This document shows, piece by piece, positions 9,416-18,682 of a stretch of DNA of 64,000 nucleotides (its first letter is position 1; the number at the start of each line of letters is the position of its first letter). Source of the stretch: Candidatus Obscuribacter phosphatis (GTDB taxonomy: Bacteria; Cyanobacteriota; Vampirovibrionia; Obscuribacterales; Obscuribacteraceae). Below the pieces are notes generated by a model, which worked only from the letters and a program-made list of their open reading frames with translations, was not told the origin of the DNA and did no database searches. The stretch is taken from NCBI GenBank assembly GCA_001899315.1, contig MOYA01000001.1, forward strand, positions 1,368,938-1,432,937, given 5' to 3'. The translations under genes were made by a program, and so were the position numbers.

Positions 9416-9783
9416 TGTTTGTGATCGAAATGATATGCGCGCCTTAAAGTCTGCCTTGAGCAGGCTGTTTAAGAGCCACAGTTTCATTGAGCACTGGCCG
9501 ACTGTTTCTGACTTGGCTGTCCCCGTAGGACCATTTATAGCGGCGGTGTTGCTCTTCGTCTGTTTGACGGCAATATCGTATGTGCGTTTTATGTATCCAA
9601 GAGGGAAATCAACAATTCCATAATATTTGCCCTGCGCTTTTTGCAATATCGGCAAAACCTATTATGAGTTGAACAGGTTGCTTGGCAACGCCTCAACTGT
9701 AGTATAAGTGCGCCTAGCATGTTGTGCTCATTTAGTTAAGCACCTTTAAAAAGCTGCTAAATATGATCCAAGAGCTGAAAAGC

Positions 9784-11862
9784 CTAGTTATTACCTGGTT
9801 TGCGCAATTGCTGCGCCCTTTCATGTAATACTTTTAATTGATCTCTCAGGTCGGCAGCCCGCTCAAAATCCAGTTCTCGGGCGGCGTCCTTCATTTCCTT
9901 TTCTATACGTTTTATAGCCAGTAACAGATCTCTTTGCGATAGCTCAAGCACGGCTTCAGGTATAGGCTCTGGACGGTTGACCTTACCACCTTTCTCTTTA
10001 CGCTTCCTCTTGACATTAGCCTGTTCAAGCTCAATTTCTTCACTCTTACCGCGCAGAGTATCAAGCAATATATTGGAAGAATGTTTGACGATTGTGCGAG
10101 GCACAATGCCATGTTCTTGGTTGTGAGCCATTTGCAAGGCTCTTCTTCTTTCGGTCTCGCCCTTGGCTTTGACGATTGAATCGGTCATTTTGTCGGCGTA
10201 CAAAATCACCTTGCCTTCAGCATTACGAGCGGCTCTGCCTATTGTTTGAATCAGCGAGCGCTCAGCTCTTAGAAAGCCTTCTTTGTCTGCTTCCATAATT
10301 GCCACCAGCGATACTTCGGGCAAGTCCAAGCCTTCTCTTAAGAGGTTGACGCCCACTAGAACATCAAAAACACCTTGGCGAAGATCGCGCAAAAGCTCGA
10401 CTCGCTCAATTGCTTTGATGTCTGAATGCAGCCACTTAACCTTGATGCCCAGCTCGCTAAGATAATCGGTCAGGTCTTCAGCCATACGTTTGGTCAGGGT
10501 TGTGACCAAGACTCGCTCATCTTTTTGGCTGCGTTCTTTTATTTCACCAATCAAATCGTCTATCTGCCCCTGAATCGGGCGAATCTCCACCACCGGATCG
10601 ACAAGACCTGTTGGTCTGATGATTTGTTCTACAACATTCTCTGAAACCGAAAGTTCCCAGTCTCCAGGCGTGGCTGAAACAAAGACAACTTTGCCTACTC
10701 TTTCGAAAAACTCATCCGGGGTAAGCGGTCTATTATCGCGGGCACAGGGCAGTCGGAAGCCATAATCAATGAGAGTATCTTTGCGGCTGCGGTCGCCGTG
10801 GAACATGCCCCGCAATTGAGGTACGGTCACATGTGATTCATCAATGAAGGTTATGAAGCCGTCTCTGCCGTACTTTCTAACAAAGTAGTCGATGAGGGTC
10901 TTGGGCGGCTCGCCCGGCTTACGCCCTTCCAGAATGCGCGAATAGTTCTCGATGCCGTTGCAATAGCCCACTTCTTTCAACATTTCGATATCGAAATTGG
11001 TGCGCTGTTTGAGCCGATAAGCCTCTACCAACTTGCCTTGGGCAGCCAGCTCGCCGAGCCTTTCTTCCAGTTCTGCTTGAATTTGTTTGACTGATTCTTC
11101 TATTTCATTTTCGTCGGCCACATAGTGTTTGGCCGGATAGATTCTAATGCTCTCTAAAATCTCTTCAACTTCGCCGGTGACCGGGTTTACATGGGTGATG
11201 CGCTCTACTTCGTCACCAAAAAATTCTACTTTTATGATGCGTTCTTCATAAGAAGGATAAACTTCCAAAATCTCACCGCGGGCTCTGAATCTAGATCTTT
11301 CCACGACTAGATCGTTGCGGTCATAGTGAATCGATACCAGTTTCCTGAGAATATCCTGACGGTCATATTCCACCCCCACTCTCAGTTCGAGAGCGGCAGA
11401 TAGATAACGTTCGGGTACGCCGAGACCGTATATAGTTGATACCGATCCGACAACCACAACGTCTTCCCTTTCCCAGAGAGAGCGTGTGGTCGAATGCCTG
11501 AGCCTGTCTATCTCATCATTGATACTGGCTTCTTTTTCTATAAAAGTATCGGTCGACGGTATGTACGACTCAGGCTGGTAATAGTCGTAATATGAGATGA
11601 AGTATTCGACGGCATTGTCGGGGAAGAACTCTTTCATCTCATTGCAGAGCTGGGCCGCCAGGGTTTTATTGTGAGCCAATAAGAGCGCCGGCATTTTAGT
11701 TTCGGCGATAATGCTCGCCATAGTCATGGTCTTGCCCGAACCGGTGACGCCAAGCAGGGTCTGATAGCGGGTCCCTTGTCTGAGACCCTCTGAAAGTTTG
11801 TCGATTGCCTGTGGCTGGTCGCCGGCAGGCTTGAAGCTAGAGACTACCTTGAATTCCGGCAT
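9784..11862 (-). CDS. uvrB: UvrABC system subunit B
   Basis: Damage-verifying helicase-fold subunit of nucleotide excision repair, acting with UvrA and UvrC. Visible are the Walker A GVTGSGKT near residue 39, the DNA-clamping beta-hairpin region [12 protein letters not shown], the DESH box in FIDESHVT, helicase motifs including IGRAARN, and the C-terminal UVR domain with [12 protein letters not shown] that contacts UvrC. Length 692 is typical. The ATG start gives the conserved N-terminus [17 protein letters not shown]. It follows tatA by 19 bp on the same strand and is probably cotranscribed with it. Confidence 0.98.
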   Translation of the reverse strand: MPEFKVVSSFKPAGDQPQAIDKLSEGLRQGTRYQTLLGVTGSGKTMTMASIIAETKMPALLLAHNKTLAAQLCNEMKEFFPDNAVEYFISYYDYYQPESYIPSTDTFIEKEASINDEIDRLRHSTTRSLWEREDVVVVGSVSTIYGLGVPERYLSAALELRVGVEYDRQDILRKLVSIHYDRNDLVVERSRFRARGEILEVYPSYEERIIKVEFFGDEVERITHVNPVTGEVEEILESIRIYPAKHYVADENEIEESVKQIQAELEERLGELAAQGKLVEAYRLKQRTNFDIEMLKEVGYCNGIENYSRILEGRKPGEPPKTLIDYFVRKYGRDGFITFIDESHVTVPQLRGMFHGDRSRKDTLIDYGFRLPCARDNRPLTPDEFFERVGKVVFVSATPGDWELSVSENVVEQIIRPTGLVDPVVEIRPIQGQIDDLIGEIKERSQKDERVLVTTLTKRMAEDLTDYLSELGIKVKWLHSDIKAIERVELLRDLRQGVFDVLVGVNLLREGLDLPEVSLVAIMEADKEGFLRAERSLIQTIGRAARNAEGKVILYADKMTDSIVKAKGETERRRALQMAHNQEHGIVPRTIVKHSSNILLDTLRGKSEEIELEQANVKRKRKEKGGKVNRPEPIPEAVLELSQRDLLLAIKRIEKEMKDAARELDFERAADLRDQLKVLHERAQQLRKPGNN

Positions 11863-11881
11863 TTTCTTAGATTAGCTTACT

Positions 11882-12205
11882 TTAGGTCTCGCCGTCACTG
11901 CCAGCATTACTACTGGCGGTGTTGGCACCGGAGCCGGCGGGTATTGTGGCAGCTTTTTCGTCTGGCTTGACGGCTGAGCCGGCTTGAGCCAAGGCTTTTG
12001 CCTGATCGTCGGCTTTGACAGTATTTTTGGAGGTTGTGTCGCGTTCTTTTATAGATGTGACATCTTCTTGAGCATCGCTTAGAGCTTTCTTGAAATTACC
12101 CAGACCTTGCCCCAGAGACTTGCCAAGTTCGGGCAGCTTCTTAGGGCCGAATACCAGGAGCGCCACTCCTAGAACAATCGCCACATCAACTGGACTGCTG
12201 AACAT
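11882..12205 (-). CDS. tatA: Sec-independent translocase protein TatA/TatE family
   Basis: Pore-forming component of the twin-arginine export system. It has one N-terminal membrane helix followed by the signature FGPKKLPELGKSLGQGLGNF, the amphipathic helix of TatA/E. The C-terminal tail (about residues 50-107) is Ala/Gly/Asp-rich, variable and probably disordered. Length 107 suits TatA/E rather than TatB. No tatC is visible in the window. It lies just upstream of uvrB; the pairing is probably only positional. Confidence 0.93.
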   Translation of the reverse strand: MFSSPVDVAIVLGVALLVFGPKKLPELGKSLGQGLGNFKKALSDAQEDVTSIKERDTTSKNTVKADDQAKALAQAGSAVKPDEKAATIPAGSGANTASSNAGSDGET

Positions 12206-12285
12206 GTTAGACCCTCTCGCTCACCCTGATATTTCTCTATCTGTTATAGATAGTAGCACACCCTCTTTACAGTCTAATTTAGCTA

Positions 12286-13866
12286 TTACTCAGGCTTGGG
12301 GGCATCTTGGGCACCGTTGGAATAATTGACCAAGGGCGCTTTCAGTAGCTCTCTAAATTTCTTGAGCTTAAATCTGTCGCTCATTTCGGCGGCAAAAGCT
12401 TGCATATAGACATAGTCGGGCACGATGCCTTCAGGTTCAAGATGAGCCAGCAAGGCGCCTTGATCAGTGGTTGTATCGATTGATGTATTGGGTCGGTTAT
12501 TGACGAAGTTGGCTAGGTTCATGGCAGCAATAGCAGCCACATAGACCGGGTCTGGATTTAGTCTGAGCCACTTGACCTTATTGGTCAGGAAAGAGTTGTA
12601 GAGAAAAGTGATATGCGGGTGGTCGATTTGCTGTTGATTGTGGTCCACACTGCTGGCAAAGATACCAACCATGAGCTTGGGGTATTTGGCCGCCACTTGA
12701 CTGACATACAGCGAGCCGTCGCGGTTGGCGAAGAATTCTTCCGATTCGCTGACTGTGCCGACATTAGCCGGCCAAGCACCTTTGAAGACATCCAAGCGCT
12801 CACAGGCTGCCGCCACCTGGGGCGGGAAAAACTGCTTGGTTAGAGCTACATCAAGCGATGAATTGAAGGCGAATTCTTTCGATTCTTCCCATTGTCCATT
12901 TTCGTTTTCATCAAAGAACAGTACGCCCTTTAGTCCTGGGGTGCCTCTTTTGGTGCCGGTGAGCCGGTTGGGGCGGCGAAAGCCCTGGGGCAGCCAACGC
13001 AGTTTGCGATAATCAACCACCAGATTGCCTGAAGAGGCCGAGCCCTCGCGGTAATGTTTATTGATCATCAGATCTTGCTGCGAACCGAGATTGGATGGAT
13101 GGAACATAGAGCCAATCGGGCTTTCATAAAAGGCCAGCCAGGTGATGAAGCCTAGATCTTCGGGAAACTTAGCCAGAGCCACCAGGGCTTGGTTGCCACC
13201 GTTGTCCCAGCCCAAGATACCGATATTGTCTGAGAGGGGGCGGGGGGCACCGGATTGCTTGGTCAGATCGCTGATAAATCTGCCCTTGTAGTCTGGTTTC
13301 TTGCCTCCGGCAAAAAGCAGAACATCGCGCAGAGCCTCTATCGAAAGAGCACCGCGGTTGTCGAAAGTGCCCTTGCTGCCAAACTTGGCGCTACCGCCAC
13401 CGGGAAAGGCAAAACGAACTTCGATGAGCCCGACCTGGGCCATATGGGTATTGAAAGACAAACCGTCGGCGCCTTCGCCGCCCGGAATTACCACCACTAC
13501 CGGTGCGCCTTCTTCATAACGAGCTTTCTCGCCATAAATCAAATTGACCGCCAGTCCTTGCCCTTCGCAGGTCTCTGAAGGCACATAGGTGCTGACTGAG
13601 TTTTCTTTAGCCAGAGGCGGTGTGCGCAAACTTTCCGGCGGTAACTCCACCCCTTTGGCATTGGCTGCCCCGGCGTTTAGAGAAAGAACACCAAAGCCCA
13701 AAGTCAGACTCAAGAGAGTGACAGCAAGTAAGAACCTTTTACCATTGCCCAATTCCAAAACCAAAAAAGGTTTGGCTGCGTCTATCAAGCCGGCTCCTGT
13801 AAGGCAGCCTCCTTGCTTAGTCTTGTTGCTTGGCGCGGTGCGGCTCTGATTTGTAGTCTTAAGCAA
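12286..13866 (-). CDS. Exported alpha/beta-hydrolase-like protein
   Basis: The start is TTG with AGG about eight bases upstream; no ATG occurs in the first 100 residues. One hydrophobic segment (about 44-66) acts as signal peptide or anchor. The fold suggestion comes from VVVVIPGGEGADG followed by an elbow-like GILGWDNGGNQALVAL. This resembles the nucleophile turn of dienelactone-type hydrolases but with Asp where Ser or Cys is expected. Further on, SSVDHNQQQIDHPH could supply acid and His. The segment FDENENGQWEESKEF resembles a calcium-binding loop. I cannot name a substrate. It sits between glyS and tatA on the minus strand with more than 80 bp on either side. Confidence 0.65.
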   Translation of the reverse strand: MLKTTNQSRTAPSNKTKQGGCLTGAGLIDAAKPFLVLELGNGKRFLLAVTLLSLTLGFGVLSLNAGAANAKGVELPPESLRTPPLAKENSVSTYVPSETCEGQGLAVNLIYGEKARYEEGAPVVVVIPGGEGADGLSFNTHMAQVGLIEVRFAFPGGGSAKFGSKGTFDNRGALSIEALRDVLLFAGGKKPDYKGRFISDLTKQSGAPRPLSDNIGILGWDNGGNQALVALAKFPEDLGFITWLAFYESPIGSMFHPSNLGSQQDLMINKHYREGSASSGNLVVDYRKLRWLPQGFRRPNRLTGTKRGTPGLKGVLFFDENENGQWEESKEFAFNSSLDVALTKQFFPPQVAAACERLDVFKGAWPANVGTVSESEEFFANRDGSLYVSQVAAKYPKLMVGIFASSVDHNQQQIDHPHITFLYNSFLTNKVKWLRLNPDPVYVAAIAAMNLANFVNNRPNTSIDTTTDQGALLAHLEPEGIVPDYVYMQAFAAEMSDRFKLKKFRELLKAPLVNYSNGAQDAPKPE

Positions 13867-14000
13867 GGTCTACCTGTCTAGATACATGGGGTCTTAATTT
13901 GATCGGGTCTCAATGGGTTGGATAAGCTGAACTAAGTTAACAGGCGTAAAAGCGTCTCAATTGTTCCGACACCCTTGATTGCTTTTACTTAACTTGTCAA

Positions 14001-16211
14001 TTAATTAATCAAAGACTGCAGCTTGGTGAAATCACCCAGTCGCTTCAGCCACTTGTCGATGTTCTTGAGAATACCGTGACGATTGGCTTTCTTTACCGGA
14101 TCTTGGTCATTGACCAGAATTTTGTCGAAAAAGGCGTCGACTGGAGTTGAGAGTTCACCGAGCATGGCAAGCATCGCTTGGAAATCAGCTTTGCTGGTGA
14201 GTTTGGCGCCTTCATCCAGTTTTACTTTCTCCTTAAAGGCTTGCCAGAGGGCTTTCTCTTCCGGCTCACTGAGCTTGTCTTCGATAACTTTATCGCCGCT
14301 ATCGCTCTTGAGAATATTGCCGACACGCACACCCATTCTAATCAGACCCTGATATTTGGCATCGGAAAGCAATTCATCGAGTACAGCCAGTCTTACTTTT
14401 AAGGAAGCTATATCAGAGAGTGCTCCGCAAGATAGGGCACAGTCGGTCAGTTCTCTCGAGTAATTGAGATCGAGTAGTTTGCCTTTCAATCTTTGCTCTA
14501 GAAAATCTAGAACCTCGCTTTCTACAGCCTTGGCATCGAATTTGCCCGAACTTTCTAGGTGGGTGGAGTAATCGTCCAAAAGAAACTTGACCAAGGCTTC
14601 CACATCGACCTGGCGGTCGCCTAGACCGTCAAAAAGAATATCTACTAAACCTTGAGCCGAGCGTCTTAGAGCATAAGGATCTGAAGAACCGGTAGGCTTT
14701 TTGCCGATGGCGAAAAGTCCGACAATATGATCTAGTTTGTCGATGAGTCCAGCCATCTGACCAACAGTATCGGCTGGGATACTGTCATGACTGCCTCTGG
14801 GAGAATAATGCGAAGCTATAGCCCGCACTACGGCGGCATTCTCTCCTCTGCTACTGCCACTGCTAACGCTGCTAGCTGTCTGACTGGAAGCTGAGGCTTT
14901 TGCTGCTGCATTTGCCGCATTGGCTGCGTACCAAGATCCGACAAAACCCTGTAATTCAGGGAGTTCGCGTACCAAGCCAGTGACCAAGTCTAGCTTCAAT
15001 AAGGCGCAAGCTCTTTTGAGGTCGGCGGCTTCAGCACCGCGGGCCACACCAAGCTCAGCCATCTTCTCGGCCAGTCTAGTCATGCGCTCGGTCTTGTCTA
15101 AGTAGCTGCCCAGACCTTCTTGATAGGTCAATTTAGCAAGATTTTCGCGTCGATCTTCTAGATTCAACTTGGCGTCATCAAAATAAAAGAACTTACCGTC
15201 AGCCAATCTGGCGCGCAAAACTCGCTCGTTGCCTTGTTTGATCTTGGCTTTGGCATTTTCTCTGTCATTGTTTGAAATTGTGATGAAATGCGGCAAAAGC
15301 TTATGGTCAATTTCTTCCTCGTTGACCTTTTCCAGTTTAGAAACAGGGAAATACCGCTGGTGGTGCACCATGATTGTCTCGATGAGCATCGATGGTAGGG
15401 CCAAGTACTCGGTTTCAAGATCGCCCACCACGGCTTTTGGCCATTCGGTTAGATAAACAACCTCGTCCACCAGGCTTTCGTTTAGCTCAAGTCTCATGGC
15501 ATGTCCGTTCAGCTCGGCGGCTCTTGCCTTGACCTCGGCGACAATCTTTTCACGGCGTTTGTTCTGGTCAACCATAACAAAGGCCTTTTCCAGAGTCGTT
15601 TCATAACTGGCTACATCTTTGATTTCAACAGTCTCAGGTTTGAGAATACGATGTCCAATCGAGTTTCGTCCGCTCTCGATACCAGCTATGTTGAATGGAA
15701 CTACTTGGTCATCCAAGAGCGAAACAAACCAGCGCAGCGGGCGAGAGAACTTCATGGTGGAATTGCCCCAACGCATAAGTCTCTCACCAGAAATCTGACC
15801 AATAACTTTCTCGATGATTTGTGGCAGCACCTGTGCAATCGGTCTGCCTTGGTTGACCACTGTGGCAAAAAGATACTCGACACCGCCAATGGTTTCACGT
15901 TCCAAATCTTCTACTTTGACACCATTGCGGGTGGCAAAGCCTGTAGCCGAACCAAGAGGCTTGCCGCTCTCATCGAAACTGTTCTTGACCGGCGGTCCCT
16001 TCACCCTCTTGCTTGTGGTTTTCTGTTCAAGCGCTATGTCTTTGATGATTGCCGTTAGCCGTCTAGGCGTGGCCAAGGTAGTAATGCCACCAAATTCAAT
16101 ATGATTCTCGGTTAGTTCAGTTTTCAAGAAATTGCCAAGACGTTCCATAGCTTCTGGAACAAATCCGGCGGGCAACTCCTCCACGCCAACTTCTAATAGA
16201 TAATTCGACAT
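14001..16211 (-). CDS. glyS: Glycine--tRNA ligase beta subunit
   Basis: Beta subunit of the heterotetrameric glycyl-tRNA synthetase, which contributes tRNA recognition. It starts with the diagnostic LLEVGVEELPAGFV and contains TPRRL, LRWFVSLLD, HHQRYFPV, ADGKFFYFDD and SSDPYALRR. Length 736 exceeds the roughly 690 usual for the family. The excess is an Ala/Ser-rich insert around residues 430-455 (starting AANAANAAAKASASS), placed between a conserved YYA-type element and the IASHYSPR element. The alpha subunit gene glyQ is not in the window. The insert looks like a surface loop expansion and is not expected to abolish function. Confidence 0.96.
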   Translation of the reverse strand: MSNYLLEVGVEELPAGFVPEAMERLGNFLKTELTENHIEFGGITTLATPRRLTAIIKDIALEQKTTSKRVKGPPVKNSFDESGKPLGSATGFATRNGVKVEDLERETIGGVEYLFATVVNQGRPIAQVLPQIIEKVIGQISGERLMRWGNSTMKFSRPLRWFVSLLDDQVVPFNIAGIESGRNSIGHRILKPETVEIKDVASYETTLEKAFVMVDQNKRREKIVAEVKARAAELNGHAMRLELNESLVDEVVYLTEWPKAVVGDLETEYLALPSMLIETIMVHHQRYFPVSKLEKVNEEEIDHKLLPHFITISNNDRENAKAKIKQGNERVLRARLADGKFFYFDDAKLNLEDRRENLAKLTYQEGLGSYLDKTERMTRLAEKMAELGVARGAEAADLKRACALLKLDLVTGLVRELPELQGFVGSWYAANAANAAAKASASSQTASSVSSGSSRGENAAVVRAIASHYSPRGSHDSIPADTVGQMAGLIDKLDHIVGLFAIGKKPTGSSDPYALRRSAQGLVDILFDGLGDRQVDVEALVKFLLDDYSTHLESSGKFDAKAVESEVLDFLEQRLKGKLLDLNYSRELTDCALSCGALSDIASLKVRLAVLDELLSDAKYQGLIRMGVRVGNILKSDSGDKVIEDKLSEPEEKALWQAFKEKVKLDEGAKLTSKADFQAMLAMLGELSTPVDAFFDKILVNDQDPVKKANRHGILKNIDKWLKRLGDFTKLQSLIN

Positions 16212-16347
16212 ATTTCCCCAGCTCTTGATTTGGTGACCTTGGACAAGGCGCGCTCTAAAGCTTATTATTTAAACTGGTAGTTCGGTAATCTTTACAGGCA
16301 ATATGTCGCAAAAATTCAAGGCAAAAGAACACAGGCTGGATATTTCG

Positions 16348-17790
16348 ATGAAATCTCTTTGCAAGAACAAATCCATTCCCAATAGGGTCGTAAAGGGCTT
16401 TCTGACAACAGTTTTATTAGTAAGCCTGACTGGATGCGCGGGCAAGAAAGAAGAGCCAGCCATTCAGGCTGCTCCTGAACTGGGACCGAAGTGGGGTTTT
16501 ATTGATCACACAGGTAAGTTTGTGATCAAACCGCAGTTCAGACGAGTTTTCTCCTTTTCTGAAGGACTAGCAGCTGCCGACCTCTCGGCTCGCTGGGGCT
16601 TTATAGACAATACCGGCAAGTTTGTTATCGAAAGGGCTTACGAAGATGTCCATCCCTTTAATAAAGGATATGCCGCAGTCAAGGTTTTTGGCGGCAAATG
16701 GGGCTTGATCGACAAGACCGGTAATGTGGTTGTACCGCCGAAGTATGAACAACTCGGTGATTGCGGTGAAGCTTCCACACCTCTAGAGCCGGTCGATCTA
16801 ATTTATTGTCCTTTTAGAGAGGGCGGTAAGTGGGGTTACATTGACCTGCAAGGTGATCCCAAGATTGAAGCCAAGTACGAGAACGTCGAACCATATTCAG
16901 AAGGTTTTGCCGCAGTATCGCAACTTGGCAAGTGGGGCTTTATTGACAAAGAAGGTAAGCAGATTACCGAGCTTAAGTTTGATCGAGTAAAACCCTTCCG
17001 AGACAGAGTGGCGGAAGGTTATTTTGGCGCTGATTTTGTCATCATCGGAGATATCGGAACTATATCGATGAGCGATCCGCTCAATTCGCGTTCGTTCTTC
17101 CATGATGGTTTGGGTCTATCGCTCAAAAAGGGCAAATACGGCTTTATGAACAAAGCCGGAAAGACAGTCATCAAAAGACGTTTCACTTATGCGGAAGATT
17201 TTTCGGAAGGTCTTGCTGTAGTGGCTGTCGGCAACTCTCGCCGTGGCTTTATCGACACCACTGGTCAACTGGCAATACCACCTGTTTTTGACGAAGCTCA
17301 TTCTTTTGCTGAGAAACTGGCTGCTGTCAAGATTGATTCCAGGCTCGTTGGTGACGATGGCAATATTTCGGCAACCGCTCTTGAGGAAGCAAGGAAAAAT
17401 GATCCACATGCTTCTATGACTGCTTCCACTTCAGCAACAGGAACTGATACCTCAGCGACTGGTGATACCTCAGCTAATACTAGTGGAGGCACTGGTGCTA
17501 ATGAGGGGCAAGATAAATCTGGTACTCAAGCCGATAATCAAACCGATGCTCAGGGTGATGCCAAGAAAGATGCACCTAAAGAAGAATCCAAAGGAAGTGC
17601 CAAGGAAGTAAGCCCAGCCGCTGCAGGCAAAGAACCTGTAAAAGATTCGGCGAAAGAGCCTGCAAAAGAACCCAATAAAGAACCCAATAAAGACTCCGGT
17701 AAAGAAGTCAAGAAAGAAGCTCCTAAAGAGACTCCTAAAGAGACAGCTGCCGACAAAGCTAAAGCTGAAAGCAAACCTGCTGCTAAGTAA
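16348..17790 (+). CDS. WG-repeat lipoprotein with a Lys/Pro/Ala-rich tail
   Basis: A lipoprotein signal with lipobox LTGC is preceded by a basic region and hydrophobic core. The ATG at 16348 gives a normal 30-residue signal; an ATG at 16303 would lengthen it by 15. The body consists of seven WG repeats of about 35-55 residues, each with a KWGFID-TGK core (for example WGFIDNTGK, WGYIDLQGD, YGFMNKAGK). The last 120 residues are low-complexity Lys/Glu/Pro/Ala, probably disordered or wall/periplasm-spanning. WG repeats are predicted binding modules of unknown ligand. The gene stands alone on this strand; a large palindrome lies 100 bp downstream. Confidence 0.85.
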   Translation: MKSLCKNKSIPNRVVKGFLTTVLLVSLTGCAGKKEEPAIQAAPELGPKWGFIDHTGKFVIKPQFRRVFSFSEGLAAADLSARWGFIDNTGKFVIERAYEDVHPFNKGYAAVKVFGGKWGLIDKTGNVVVPPKYEQLGDCGEASTPLEPVDLIYCPFREGGKWGYIDLQGDPKIEAKYENVEPYSEGFAAVSQLGKWGFIDKEGKQITELKFDRVKPFRDRVAEGYFGADFVIIGDIGTISMSDPLNSRSFFHDGLGLSLKKGKYGFMNKAGKTVIKRRFTYAEDFSEGLAVVAVGNSRRGFIDTTGQLAIPPVFDEAHSFAEKLAAVKIDSRLVGDDGNISATALEEARKNDPHASMTASTSATGTDTSATGDTSANTSGGTGANEGQDKSGTQADNQTDAQGDAKKDAPKEESKGSAKEVSPAAAGKEPVKDSAKEPAKEPNKEPNKDSGKEVKKEAPKETPKETAADKAKAESKPAAK

Positions 17791-17891
17791 ATAACCAACT
17801 GGCAAGACTGGTAAAAGTGAGAGCTGTGGTTGCGCATCTCTTAGCAACTGGCTGGTAAGGCATTTCCTTCGGCAAATTTTCAAACAGCCTC

Positions 17892-17925
17892 TTTGTCTAC
17901 AAACCGATATCGGTTTATAGACAAA
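17892..17925. repeat. 34-bp near-perfect palindrome between convergent genes
   Basis: A perfect 16-bp palindrome AAACCGATATCGGTTT (17901-17916) is flanked by one mismatched pair and then by TTTGTCTA and TAGACAAA, so 16 of 17 base pairs match. No T-run follows directly on either strand, which is unlike a standard intrinsic terminator. It lies between the 3' ends of the WG-repeat gene and the ferredoxin-like gene. Confidence 0.8.
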
Positions 17926-17994
17926 AGCGAGATCAGCATTTTTTTAAGTTCAGTCCAACCCGGAGGGATGGGCTCTTGGCAACACTTTTAGTTA

Positions 17995-18321
17995 TCACTT
18001 AATCTTCTTAGTCTTATCGAGTCGACCCGATCCATCGTACAAAAGACGTTCGACAGGCTTGTCTCCGATTAGGTGGTCTGCGACAAGTTGAGGTACATCT
18101 TCGCAACTGACATGGGCATACCAGGTCTGCTCTGGATACACGACCACCATCGGACCGTGTCCGCATTGGTCAAAGCATCCGGCTTTATTGACTCTGACCT
18201 TGCCCTTCAGACCGTTATCAAGTACGGCTTGGCGCAGGGCACTGCAAAGCTCTTCACCGCCCTGTTCGGCGCAAGTCTTGCCCATGGTGCAAACAAAAAC
18301 GTGCTTTTCAAAGACTTTCAT
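17995..18321 (-). CDS. 2Fe-2S ferredoxin, thioredoxin-like type
   Basis: A small (108 aa) electron carrier of the thioredoxin-like 2Fe-2S class. It begins KHVFVCTMGKTCAEQGG and contains KAGCFDQCGHGPMVVVYPE. The four cysteines in a C-x5-C ... C-x3-C arrangement match this class, in which they bind one 2Fe-2S cluster. It is found singly in cyanobacteria and relatives and as a domain of NADH dehydrogenase and hydrogenase subunits. Here it is alone, divergent from the rplJ leader. The ATG is the first in frame and leaves MKVFEK before the domain. Confidence 0.9.
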   Translation of the reverse strand: MKVFEKHVFVCTMGKTCAEQGGEELCSALRQAVLDNGLKGKVRVNKAGCFDQCGHGPMVVVYPEQTWYAHVSCEDVPQLVADHLIGDKPVERLLYDGSGRLDKTKKIK

Positions 18322-18553
18322 TTGATAAAACTCATGATCATTGACGTAACACCTACTTTATATCAGCATTCTAGCGCTTGACGAAACTGAATAATCTGGC
18401 GAGAATGAGCCCTCGATATATGTCAGAGACATTTCTGTCACTGACTATATTGTTAAGACCGCAGATAGCTCGGCATCCGTAAGGATTTAATGGCAACACC
18501 GGCTTTAGGTCACAATTATCGAGCAGTCGTTAGCGAATTCTCGCTTTGTGATC

Positions 18554-18630
18554 CCCGGTCTGGTTCCTTTAAAAAGGAAGACTGGGATTTTTTATGCCCA
18601 GCTAGTCTTCTTTCTTAAAGGAACCCGACC
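18554..18630 (+). promoter_or_regulatory. rplJL leader with alternative terminator and antiterminator stems
   Basis: Terminator form: CCCGGTC (18554-18560) pairs with GACTGGG (18580-18586, one G-T pair), and TTCCTTT (18564-18570) with AAAGGAA (18573-18579). Six T residues follow (18588-18593). Competing form: bases 18557-18572 pair with 18615-18630, giving 15 pairs and one mismatch, and enclosing a further hairpin (about 18577-18610). Both forms use bases 18557-18570, so they exclude each other. This matches the attenuation logic known for L10-type leaders in Bacillus subtilis, where L10(L12)4 stabilises one form. Confidence 0.75.
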
Positions 18631-18682
18631 AAGGCGTTCTTAAGTACCGTATTCCCGAGATAGCAATCTCTAAGGAGGCCTA

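Noticed and set aside
9369-9655. Opposing short reading frames between the sigma factor and uvrB, one with a membrane-like segment
   Set aside because: Neither has a ribosome binding site or family features, and they overlap each other on opposite strands over the likely sigma promoter region.
18378-18406. TTGACG with a 17-base spacer to GAGAAT as rplJ promoter
   Set aside because: The -10 match is only four of six, and other weak candidates lie nearby, so I could not choose one.
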